DNA from: Bryobacterales bacterium
GTDB lineage: Bacteria > Acidobacteriota > Terriglobia > Bryobacterales > Bryobacteraceae
Reading direction: 5' to 3'
Assembly (NCBI GenBank): GCA_003487005.1
Contig: DNFG01000249.1
Span: forward strand, 1 to 8,382
Length of the DNA stretch: 8,382 nucleotides
The notes below the pieces were generated by a model that did no database searches, was not told the DNA's origin, and saw only the letters and a program-made list of their open reading frames with translations. This document shows positions 1 through 5,540 of this stretch, piece after piece. The number at the start of each line of letters is the position of its first letter. The first letter of the stretch is position 1. The translations under genes and the position numbers were made by a program.

Positions 1-73
1 ACCCCCCCGCCCCCCCCCCCCCTTCCGCCCCCGCGTGGTTCTCCCCCCCCCCCGCAAAAAACGCTGCCCCCCC
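1..73. repeat. Poly-C low-complexity stretch, probable contig-end artefact
   Basis: C-runs of 7 (2-8), 13 (10-22), 5 (28-32), 11 (43-53) and 7 (67-73) bases are packed together, plus a 6-base A-run (56-61). Read on the minus strand this falls inside the start of a transporter gene and turns it into near-continuous glycine codons, where the family normally has a varied helix. G-runs on one strand at the very end of a sequence are a known error type of two-colour short-read sequencing. I infer that the bases here are unreliable. A real low-complexity tract is possible because the whole plus strand is C-rich. Confidence 0.6.
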
Positions 74-151
74 GGATGACCGCCGCGACGCCCAGATCGT
101 CACCCACAACGTCCCCGCCACGAACGCCAGCGTCATCAGAATCGCTGTCAT
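1..151 (-). CDS. Solute:sodium symporter (ActP-like), N-terminal fragment
   Basis: Partial gene, running leftward off the window. It starts at the ATG at 151-149, which overlaps the TGA stop of the upstream DUF485 gene (ATGA, 4 bases). The first ~32 residues read as a first transmembrane helix (MTAILMTLAFVAG) followed by TLWVTIWASRR and a GGAAFFA segment. This matches the opening of SSS-family symporters such as the acetate permease ActP, where helix 1 is followed by WA-[RS]-R and an F[YF]-A-G-G turn. ActP-type proteins import acetate or other short carboxylates with sodium across the inner membrane. DUF485 genes directly upstream of actP are the known arrangement in enterobacteria (yjcH-actP) and support the call. 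From about residue 33 on, the sequence collapses into poly-glycine, probably through base-call errors. The substrate cannot be told from this fragment. Confidence 0.65.
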   Translation of the reverse strand, partial: MTAILMTLAFVAGTLWVTIWASRRSSGGAAFFAGGGENHAGAEGGGGAGG

Positions 152-489
152 GCCCCGGTCTCCTCTTCCGTCGATTCCCCGGCGATCACCCCCGCCGCCG
201 CCCGGTCAAATCGCTCTGCCGCCCGCAGATACAAGGCCGCCACCGCCCACGCCATCGGAAACTGCGACAGCGCAAACGCGTAAGCCAGGCTGAAATCCCC
301 CATCACCTTCCGGCTCATCAACTCCGGCATGTACCCCGTCAGCAGCGGCAGCGCAAAGTAATAGACCAGAAAGAACAGCGTTGCCGGCACGATGAACCGG
401 CGCTTTGCCCGCAGCAATTCCACAAACGCGGGCTCCGCCGCGAGCTTCTCCCAGTCGGGAGGCAATGAAGGAGGTTTTGGGGGAGTCAT
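148..489 (-). CDS. DUF485 small membrane protein (YjcH-like)
   Basis: 113 residues, a normal DUF485 length. After a proline-rich N-terminus comes PDWEKLAAEPAFVELLRAKR, the typical soluble lead-in of DUF485. Two membrane helices follow (around FIVPATLFFLVYYFALPLL and the segment with FALSQFPMAWAVAALYL), then a short charged tail. DUF485 proteins are small inner-membrane proteins of unknown mechanism that are nearly always encoded with an SSS symporter, presumably as an accessory. Here the stop codon overlaps the symporter ATG, so the two are surely co-transcribed and probably translationally coupled. I chose the ATG at 489. The in-frame ATG at 525 lies inside the predicted -10 box (521-526) of this gene's promoter, and reading further upstream gives non-homologous Arg/Gly-rich sequence. 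From 489 the leader would be about 25 bases. No clear Shine-Dalgarno site precedes it. Confidence 0.85.
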   Translation of the reverse strand: MTPPKPPSLPPDWEKLAAEPAFVELLRAKRRFIVPATLFFLVYYFALPLLTGYMPELMSRKVMGDFSLAYAFALSQFPMAWAVAALYLRAAERFDRAAAGVIAGESTEEETGA

Positions 490-520
490 ACTCGATGGGA
501 CTTGGGGTGTTGGTTCAGCA

Positions 521-550
521 AGCATAGCCGACCACGATCCCGCCTGACAA
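521..550 (-). promoter_or_regulatory. Sigma-70-type promoter for DUF485-symporter unit
   Basis: Read on the minus strand: -35 TTGTCA (550-545), an 18-base spacer, then -10 TATGCT (526-521). Five of six and four of six bases match the consensus. The expected start of transcription is near 514, giving a leader of about 25 bases to the ATG at 489. The -35 box lies on the same bases as the -35 box of the opposite promoter. Consensus match only; the position next to a divergent gene pair adds support. Confidence 0.5.
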
Positions 551-573
551 CCCCCGCCCCCTCCCGTTATGAT
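544..573 (+). promoter_or_regulatory. Sigma-70-type promoter for the GT-C-like membrane protein
   Basis: -35 CTGACA (544-549), an 18-base spacer, -10 TATGAT (568-573); each hexamer matches five of six consensus bases. Transcription would begin near 580. This places the possible ATGs at 569 and 572 inside the -10 box and leaves 605 as the first usable start, with a leader of about 25 bases. Confidence 0.55.
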
Positions 574-604
574 GGACCCTGGCTTCTCGCCCTTGTCCTC
601 AGTT

Positions 605-2176
605 ATGCATCCGGCCGCCCACACGGACACCACCGCTCCCGCTCTTCGGGCCTCCGCCCTCGTCTTCACCGTTCTCGGAGCGCTGCTCCTCGTCCTCCTG
701 CTGTTGCTCGATACTCTCGCCCCTGGCGACCGCGGCTTCCTCGTCGTCACCCGCAGGAACATCGACTCCATCTGCTACTTCTCCACCGCCCACTCACTCC
801 TCTTCGACCGCGACTTCGACATCACGAATCAGCTTGCCGTGATGATTCCCCCCGAGGCGCCCTTGCCCAGGGGCATCCGCTTCTGGGTCGATCCCGTCCC
901 CGCCACCGGCCTGCCCGGCAGCCCCTACGCGATCGGCTACTCCCTCCTCGGCATCCCCTTCCTGGCCGCCGGTACCGCCCTCGACGCCCTCGCCGGCGGC
1001 CGCCCCGACGGCTATGGACCCTGGGCCGAACGCATCTTCTGCGTCGCAAATATCTTTTACCTCGTCCTCGGACTTCTCGTCCTTCACCGCTGGCTTGTCT
1101 CCGCCGCCCTCCAATTTGAACCCAACCCCGTCCCCAGTCCCCGCTCCGTCACTGCCTGGGCTCTTGCCGCCTCGGTCGCCCTCGTTCCCGCTACCGCTCT
1201 CGGATATTACACTTTCACCGTGATGAGCCACCCCGTGAGCTTCCTCTCGGTCGCCCTCTTCCTCTACCTCTGGTGGGACCGCCGCCAATCCGTCCAACCC
1301 CGCCACTGGGTCCTCATCGGCGCCGCTGCCGCCCTGATGACTCTCTGCCGCTGGCAAAACAGCCTCTATCTCGTTGTGATCGTGGTCTGCGAACTCAGTA
1401 CCCCAGGCCGCCTTGCCCGCTTCTCCAGCCGGACCTGGTGGCAATCCCGTGCCGCCGGCGCCGCCGCCATGGCCGTCCTCCTCGTCCCCCAGTTCGCGCA
1501 ATGGCATGTTGTTTACGGTTCCTGGTTCACCGTCCCCCAGGGCCAGGGATTCTTCGAACTTCCCCCCTCGCGGATTCTCCATGTCCTGTTCTCATCGAAT
1601 AACGGACTCTTCTTCACCACCCCCGCCACCCTCGCCGGTTTCCTTGGCCTCTTTCTCGGCCTGAAGCGACACCGTCCCCTATTCGCCGCCTTGCTTGCCG
1701 CCGCGGCGATTCAGATCGTCCTGATCGGATCCCTCCCCAAATACTGGGACGGCCGCGCCTTCGCCATGCGCAATCTGATCAACCTGCTGCCCCTCGTCGC
1801 CCTCGGCTGGCTCTTCCTCCTGCTGAATTACGGCCGTCGCGCCCGGGCCGGTGTCCTCGCCTGGGTCTGCCTCGGCGCCGCCTTCACCCTCCTCTCCGCC
1901 GCCCAGTGGCGCTACGAACTCGTCCCCCGCCACGAACCGTTGACCTGGGACGAAGCCGTCACAGGCAAGTTCCAGATCTCCTCCGCGCTCCGCCGGGCCC
2001 AGGCCATCGGTCGAGCTCAAACCTCCGCCGACCTCGAACTCGTCCGCCGCCAGCACGGCGACTCCGCCATCCTCCTTCTCCGTCTCAGGGATGCCTACTC
2101 CGCCGAAGGCCGCCCCCGGGATGCCGCCGCCATCGAAACCCTCCTCCAGCACCGCCGCGCCAGAACCCTCTTCTAA
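605..2176 (+). CDS. Multi-pass membrane protein, probable GT-C-type glycosyltransferase
   Basis: 523 residues. A first transmembrane helix (about 14-36) is followed by a periplasmic loop carrying D54 and the acidic motif FDRDFDITN (67-75). This resembles the first-loop D/E motif of GT-C polyprenyl-phosphate-dependent glycosyltransferases (GT39/GT83-like), where the acidic residues are catalytic. Further helices lie around 108-125, 146-165, 183-200, 209-224, 235-263, 283-297, 336-353, 358-376, 390-408 and 415-432. The SSNNGLFFTTP stretch (330-340) and WDGRAFAMRNLINLLP (381-396) also recur in such proteins. Likely role by inference: transfer of a sugar from a lipid carrier to a cell-surface acceptor; donor and acceptor are unknown. 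The last ~80 residues are soluble and helical, and 486-517 looks like one degenerate TPR-type repeat. The start at 605 was chosen because the upstream ATGs sit in the -10 box. No Shine-Dalgarno site is seen. It stands alone as a transcription unit, divergent from the DUF485 gene. The CDS is certain; the enzyme class is moderate. Confidence 0.8.
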   Translation: MHPAAHTDTTAPALRASALVFTVLGALLLVLLLLLDTLAPGDRGFLVVTRRNIDSICYFSTAHSLLFDRDFDITNQLAVMIPPEAPLPRGIRFWVDPVPATGLPGSPYAIGYSLLGIPFLAAGTALDALAGGRPDGYGPWAERIFCVANIFYLVLGLLVLHRWLVSAALQFEPNPVPSPRSVTAWALAASVALVPATALGYYTFTVMSHPVSFLSVALFLYLWWDRRQSVQPRHWVLIGAAAALMTLCRWQNSLYLVVIVVCELSTPGRLARFSSRTWWQSRAAGAAAMAVLLVPQFAQWHVVYGSWFTVPQGQGFFELPPSRILHVLFSSNNGLFFTTPATLAGFLGLFLGLKRHRPLFAALLAAAAIQIVLIGSLPKYWDGRAFAMRNLINLLPLVALGWLFLLLNYGRRARAGVLAWVCLGAAFTLLSAAQWRYELVPRHEPLTWDEAVTGKFQISSALRRAQAIGRAQTSADLELVRRQHGDSAILLLRLRDAYSAEGRPRDAAAIETLLQHRRARTLF

Positions 2177-2227
2177 ACCCAACCAGCCACCGTAGTGCCT
2201 TTCCTTCTCCCAAGCTACCGGAAATCC

Positions 2228-2256
2228 TTGACAGCCGCCTCATTCGCTGGTACTCT
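2228..2256 (+). promoter_or_regulatory. Strong sigma-70-type promoter of the M23 peptidase gene
   Basis: Perfect -35 TTGACA (2228-2233), an optimal 17-base spacer, and -10 TACTCT (2251-2256). Transcription should begin near 2263, leaving a leader of about 115 bases before the ATG at 2378. The promoter lies inside the in-frame N-terminal extension that a start at 2195 would give, which argues against that longer reading. Confidence 0.6.
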
Positions 2257-2262
2257 CATAAC

Positions 2263-2377
2263 TTCGTGGGGTCTTCTAATAAAGGACGCCCGCGTCTGGT
2301 TTTCCGGAGGTTCATGCCACGTCTTCCGGGAAAGCGGCTGGCTCCGTGTTCCCACCAGCCGAATCGTTGAACCAGCG
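2263..2377 (+). promoter_or_regulatory. Structured 5' leader of the M23 peptidase gene
   Basis: About 115 bases between the predicted transcription start and the ATG at 2378, far longer than the 0-35 base leaders predicted for the other rightward genes here. Three inverted repeats are visible: GACG/CGTC at 2285-2296; CCGGA (2304-2308) with TCCGG (2325-2329), which would cover a GGAGG ribosome-site-like sequence (2306-2310); and a perfect 7-bp stem, CGGCTGG (2335-2341) with CCAGCCG (2355-2361), ending 16 bases before the gene. I do not recognise a known riboswitch class. The region could instead be an unremarkable leader. Confidence 0.35.
2314..2370 (+). CDS. Possible 18-codon leader peptide (upstream ORF)
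   Basis: An ATG preceded by GGAGG (2306-2310, spacing only 3 bases) opens an 18-codon frame, MPRLPGKRLAPCSHQPNR, with TGA at 2368-2370. This is 7 bases before the ATG of the M23 peptidase, which has no ribosome site of its own. The placement would allow re-initiation or translational coupling. The frame spans the 7-bp stem at 2335-2361. Against it: short open frames are common in high-GC DNA, the Shine-Dalgarno spacing is tight, and the peptide shows no recognisable features. Confidence 0.2.
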   Translation: MPRLPGKRLAPCSHQPNR

Positions 2378-3268
2378 ATGAATCAACCGTACTTTATTGT
2401 TGTACTCGCCCATTCCCTCCATGGGCGGATTCGACGCTTCCACATCGACCAGAAGGTCATCGTGGCCGTGCTCGGATTGGCCGTCCTCGGCGCCTTCACC
2501 CTGTTCGGTATGGCCTCCAGTTATCTTCGGATGGCCTGGAAAGTCGCCAATTACAACAACTTGCGCCAGGAAACCGAGTTCCTCCGCGCCCGCTACCAGA
2601 AGTTGTTGAACGAATCCAACCAGACCACCGAACAGATGGCCTCCCTGCAGACCTTCGCTCACGAAGTTTCGGTCGCCTACGGAATCCAGAAAAGTCCCCC
2701 CACCGCTCTTCCCGCCGTGAACGCCGATGAACGCCTCATCCCCACGTTCACTGAAACGCTGGACCAGTACAACATGCTGAAGAGCGCCCAATTGACCACG
2801 TCCAGCCGTGCCATGAACCGCCGCTGGATGGTCAATACCAAGCCCGCCATCTGGCCCCTCGCCGGACGCCTGCTCAGCCACTTCGGCCGCCGGGAGGATC
2901 CCTTCTCCGGCCACCAGGCCTTCCACGCCGGCGTCGACCTCTCCGCCCCCATCGGCACCCCTGTCCGGACCACCGCCGATGGCATCGTCACCATGGCCGC
3001 CTACTCCGGCGCTTATGGCAAGCTGATTGTCGTCGATCACAGTGATGGACTGAGCACCTACTACGCCCACCTCTCCCGCATCGACGTCATCCCCGGCCAG
3101 GAAGTGCGGATGGGCCAGACCATCGGCGGCACCGGCGCCACCGGGCGTGTCACGTCCCCGCATCTCCACTATGAAGTCAGAATCGGTGGCAGCCCCGTGA
3201 ATCCGTACCCCTACCTCGCCAAATCCGCCGTCACCCCGGGCGCCACCGGCCGCAATTTCGGATTCTGA
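2378..3268 (+). CDS. Membrane-anchored M23 family metallopeptidase (LytM domain)
   Basis: 296 residues. Layout: a short basic cytoplasmic N-terminus (1-26); one transmembrane helix (about 27-47); a periplasmic coiled-coil-like stretch (about 55-100: NNLRQETEFLRARYQKLL and onward); a linker; and a C-terminal LytM/M23 domain (about 155-280). All zinc and catalytic signatures are present: H183-x3-D187 (FHAGVDLSAP), H231 in TYYAHLS, and H262-L-H264 in SPHLHYEV. It should therefore be an active zinc endopeptidase cutting peptide cross-links in peptidoglycan in the periplasm, for wall growth or division. NlpD/MepM/CwlM-type names cannot be separated from this sequence. The ATG at 2378 was chosen because the strong promoter at 2228-2256 lies inside any longer frame and the N-terminus MNQPYFIVVLAHSLHGR has the look of this family's usual start. 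No ribosome site precedes it; see the leader and upstream ORF entries. Confidence 0.92.
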   Translation: MNQPYFIVVLAHSLHGRIRRFHIDQKVIVAVLGLAVLGAFTLFGMASSYLRMAWKVANYNNLRQETEFLRARYQKLLNESNQTTEQMASLQTFAHEVSVAYGIQKSPPTALPAVNADERLIPTFTETLDQYNMLKSAQLTTSSRAMNRRWMVNTKPAIWPLAGRLLSHFGRREDPFSGHQAFHAGVDLSAPIGTPVRTTADGIVTMAAYSGAYGKLIVVDHSDGLSTYYAHLSRIDVIPGQEVRMGQTIGGTGATGRVTSPHLHYEVRIGGSPVNPYPYLAKSAVTPGATGRNFGF

Positions 3269-3302
3269 AGTCCCCCCGGCTCCGGCCGCCCCATCCTTGG
3301 TG

Positions 3303-3308
3303 TACAAT
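3303..3308 (+). promoter_or_regulatory. -10 element of the DUF3500 gene (probably leaderless)
   Basis: TACAAT (five of six consensus bases) with a TG immediately before it and exactly 7 bases between its end and the ATG at 3316. Transcription would start at or one base before the A of ATG. No convincing -35 box is present, and no Shine-Dalgarno sequence lies before the gene. Confidence 0.5.
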
Positions 3309-3315
3309 CACGTCC

Positions 3316-4395
3316 ATGTTTCAAGCCGCGCTGGTTGCCGCGGTGATGGCCCTGCTGGCCATCCCCCTTTCCGCCCACCCTCACCATGCCCGCCCGCGAA
3401 TGGTGCAGACGGCCACTCAGTTTCTCGCCTCCCTGACTCCCGAACAACGCGCTCAGACCCAGTTCCCCTTCGACGATGAAGAGCGCTTCTTCTGGCACTA
3501 TATCCCCACCGATGACATCCCCAAAGCCTACAACCGGCCCCGCCGCGGCTTGATGCTCAGTGAAATGTCCCCGGCCCAGAAACACCTCGCCGCCGCCCTG
3601 CTTAGCGCCGGACTCTCCCAGCAGGGCTATATCAAAACCACCACCATCATGAGCCTCGAGGACGTCCTCCGCGTCATCGAAAAGGACACCCGCGGCCGCA
3701 GGAATCCCGAAAAGTACCACTTCAGCATCTTCGGTGAACCCACCAACGAGGGCACCTGGGGCTACCGCATCGAGGGCCACCACGTCAGTCTCCACTTCAC
3801 CATCGTCAAGGGACGCGCCGTCGGCAACCCCACCTTCCTCGGTTCCAATCCCGCCGAAGTGCGCTCCGGCGAACGCACCGGCCTTCGCGTCCTCGCCGCC
3901 GAAGAGGACAAAGGCCGCGCCCTCATGCTCGCCCTCGACCCCGCTCAGCGCAAAATTGCGCTCGTTTCCGACACCGCCCCCAAGGATATTCTGACCACCA
4001 CCGACCGCCAGGCCGCCCTCAAGGGCCAGCCCTCCGGTCTCCCCGCCTCCCGCCTCACCAAACCCCAACGCCAACTTCTCGACGACTTGATCGCTGAATA
4101 CATCGACAATCTCCCCGCCGAACTCGCCGACCAACGCCGCGAACGGCTCAAGTCCGCCGCAGGCAAACTCTGGTTCGCCTGGGCCGGCACCGTCGAGAAG
4201 GGAGGCCCCCACTACTACCGGGTCCAGGCGCCCGGTTTTCTGATCGAATATGACAACACCCAAAACCAGGCGAATCACATCCATACGGTGTGGCGCGATT
4301 TCGATGGAGACTGGGGTGCCGACCTGTTGCGGGAGCACTATGCGACCAGCCCGGCCGCTCACGGACACTCGCCGGCGACGCCCTCGCCCCGCTAG
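3316..4395 (+). CDS. Secreted DUF3500 family protein
   Basis: 359 residues. The N-terminus MFQAALVAAVMALLAIPLSA is a Sec signal peptide with a likely cut after residue 20 (LSA|HP). The body carries the DUF3500 hallmarks: PDD/DEERFFWHYIP near 52-64, WGYRIEGHHVSLHFTI (148-163), a helical C-terminal half with the segment HYYRVQAPGFLIEYDNTQNQ (299-318), and the signature ANHIHTVWRDFDGDWGADLL (319-338) followed by REHY. The conserved histidines (155, 156, 160, 321, 323) suggest a metal or catalytic site, but the family has no established biochemical function. It is full length and exported to the periplasm or beyond. The gene starts 47 bases after the M23 peptidase but has its own -10 box, so it need not depend on that operon. 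The start is fixed by the signal peptide and the -10 to ATG spacing. Confidence 0.9.
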   Translation: MFQAALVAAVMALLAIPLSAHPHHARPRMVQTATQFLASLTPEQRAQTQFPFDDEERFFWHYIPTDDIPKAYNRPRRGLMLSEMSPAQKHLAAALLSAGLSQQGYIKTTTIMSLEDVLRVIEKDTRGRRNPEKYHFSIFGEPTNEGTWGYRIEGHHVSLHFTIVKGRAVGNPTFLGSNPAEVRSGERTGLRVLAAEEDKGRALMLALDPAQRKIALVSDTAPKDILTTTDRQAALKGQPSGLPASRLTKPQRQLLDDLIAEYIDNLPAELADQRRERLKSAAGKLWFAWAGTVEKGGPHYYRVQAPGFLIEYDNTQNQANHIHTVWRDFDGDWGADLLREHYATSPAAHGHSPATPSPR

Positions 4396-4405
4396 TCCCG
4401 GCCTC

Positions 4406-4414
4406 TGCTACGAT
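4406..4414 (+). promoter_or_regulatory. Extended -10 element of the beta-propeller gene (probably leaderless)
   Basis: TGC followed by TACGAT (4409-4414) forms an extended -10 (TGnTAnnAT). Exactly 7 bases separate it from the ATG at 4422, the same spacing as at the DUF3500 gene. It sits in the 26-base gap after the DUF3500 stop. No -35 box is seen, which is normal for extended -10 promoters. Confidence 0.5.
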
Positions 4415-4421
4415 CAGAAAT

Positions 4422-5534
4422 ATGAGTACCGGGCCGCGTCCTGTCCGCGGCATGACGCGCCGCGCGGTCCTCGCCGCTCTCCCCGCCGCACTCCGCGCCC
4501 AAACCCCCGCGAAAGGCCAGTTCCTGCCCGTCGACTGGGGGCGCTATCCCGATCCCTCCACCGAACTGGAAGTCCTCCGGCTCACCGATGCCTCGTACGC
4601 CAGCCACTTGCCGGCCCTGCCCGCGCGCGCCGTCACCGCAAACAGCCAACAGCTGCTCTATGTCTCCACCCGCACCGGAAGTCCGCAGGCCCACCTGCTC
4701 CAGTTGCGCGATGGCCGCTCCCGCCTGCTGACCGCCGCCTCCGCTCTCCGGCCTGGAGCCGTCAGCCTGACCCACGACGACCGCGCGCTCCTGTTTTTTG
4801 ACGTTCCCGCTCTCTTCCTCAGCCCGCTCTCCAGCCTGCGTGAACAGGAAATCTACCGCCTCCGCGACGGCCACGCCTGGAGTGGCGGTCCCGTCACCTC
4901 CCCCGATGGCCTCTCCTTTTACTTCGTCGAGACCCGCGACGGCTCGGCCGAACTCCGCCGCCTCCGCCGCCCCGGCGGCGCTGTCGAGACCATCGCCGCT
5001 GCCGAAGGCCTCCTGCTCGACCCAACCCCCAATCCCCGCCGGGCCATGATTTGCTGGCGCACCCCCGATGGGGGGCTCTGGACGGCCACCATCGACGGTT
5101 CTGGCCCTCGCCGCGTCGAAACCCCGCCCGGGCGCGTCCTCCAGGCCCACTGGAGCCCCGACGGCCAGGCCTTGCTCTATCTGCTGGACCCCGCCGAACC
5201 CGGACAACTCGTCTCGATTCGCGAACAGCAACTCGACTCCCGAGCCGACGCCTTGGTCGCCAAGACCAGTCAGTATGCCGCTTTCATGCCCAATGCGAAT
5301 GCCAGCGTCTTCCTCGGCAGCTCTCGCAGCAAAGTGAACCCGTCGGTGCTGATTATGCTCCGGATCACCCGCCGCGAACTCACCCTCTGCGACCACAACG
5401 CCGCCGACCCCGCCGCCACCGCCCCCGTGTTCGCCCCAAACTCCCAGAGGATCTTTTTCCAAAGCGACCGCCACGGGCAGCCCGCGCTGTATTCCATGCC
5501 CGTCGAGCGCCTTCTGGAGAAGACCGGGACCTGA
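4422..5534 (+). CDS. Exported TolB/PL22-like beta-propeller protein
   Basis: 370 residues. The N-terminus has a twin-arginine-like signal, MTRRAVLAALPAALRAQ (11-27), preceded by ten residues, so export by Tat or Sec is likely. The rest is a series of WD40-like/PD40 blades: LTHDDRALLFF (116-126), TSPDGLSFYF (159-168), HWSPDGQALLYLL (243-255), and VFAPNSQRIFFQSDRHGQPALYSM (split here: VFAPNSQRIFF at 336-346, then QSDRHGQPALYSM). The start W-x2-Y-DP-T-x3-EV-RLT (39-55) resembles PL22 oligogalacturonate lyases. However, the His-rich metal motif I would expect before the last blade is absent (ATAPVFAP instead), so lyase activity is doubtful; a binding or scaffold propeller is as likely. The ATG at 4422 fits a leaderless mRNA. 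ATG 4452 would start right at the signal peptide and cannot be excluded. Confidence 0.8.
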   Translation: MSTGPRPVRGMTRRAVLAALPAALRAQTPAKGQFLPVDWGRYPDPSTELEVLRLTDASYASHLPALPARAVTANSQQLLYVSTRTGSPQAHLLQLRDGRSRLLTAASALRPGAVSLTHDDRALLFFDVPALFLSPLSSLREQEIYRLRDGHAWSGGPVTSPDGLSFYFVETRDGSAELRRLRRPGGAVETIAAAEGLLLDPTPNPRRAMICWRTPDGGLWTATIDGSGPRRVETPPGRVLQAHWSPDGQALLYLLDPAEPGQLVSIREQQLDSRADALVAKTSQYAAFMPNANASVFLGSSRSKVNPSVLIMLRITRRELTLCDHNAADPAATAPVFAPNSQRIFFQSDRHGQPALYSMPVERLLEKTGT

Positions 5535-5540
5535 CCCGCG

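Noticed and set aside
569..604. Start of the GT-C-like protein at 569 or 572
   Set aside because: Both ATGs fall in the -10 box TATGAT (568-573), so they would not be in the transcript from that promoter.
526..771. N-terminal extension of the DUF485 protein up to 771 on the minus strand
   Set aside because: Arg/Gly-rich, overlaps the opposite gene and both promoters; DUF485 proteins are about 100 residues.
2195..2377. N-terminal extension of the M23 peptidase from ATG 2195
   Set aside because: The stretch contains the TTGACA-17-TACTCT promoter, and the added residues show no signal peptide or family likeness; the family-like start is at 2378.
2263..2377. c-di-AMP (ydaO-type) or c-di-GMP riboswitch in the M23 leader
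   Set aside because: Only a short 3' resemblance and generic hairpins; the conserved core of neither class can be recognised by eye. Kept only as an item for a covariance-model search.
2312..3307. Long open frames opposite the rightward genes (also 794-1582, 1679-2182, 3211-4368 and 4392-5474, all minus)
   Set aside because: Their translations are Gly/Glu/Ala-rich with no domain likeness, and each lies opposite a gene with clear family motifs. High-GC codon bias keeps the antisense frame open.
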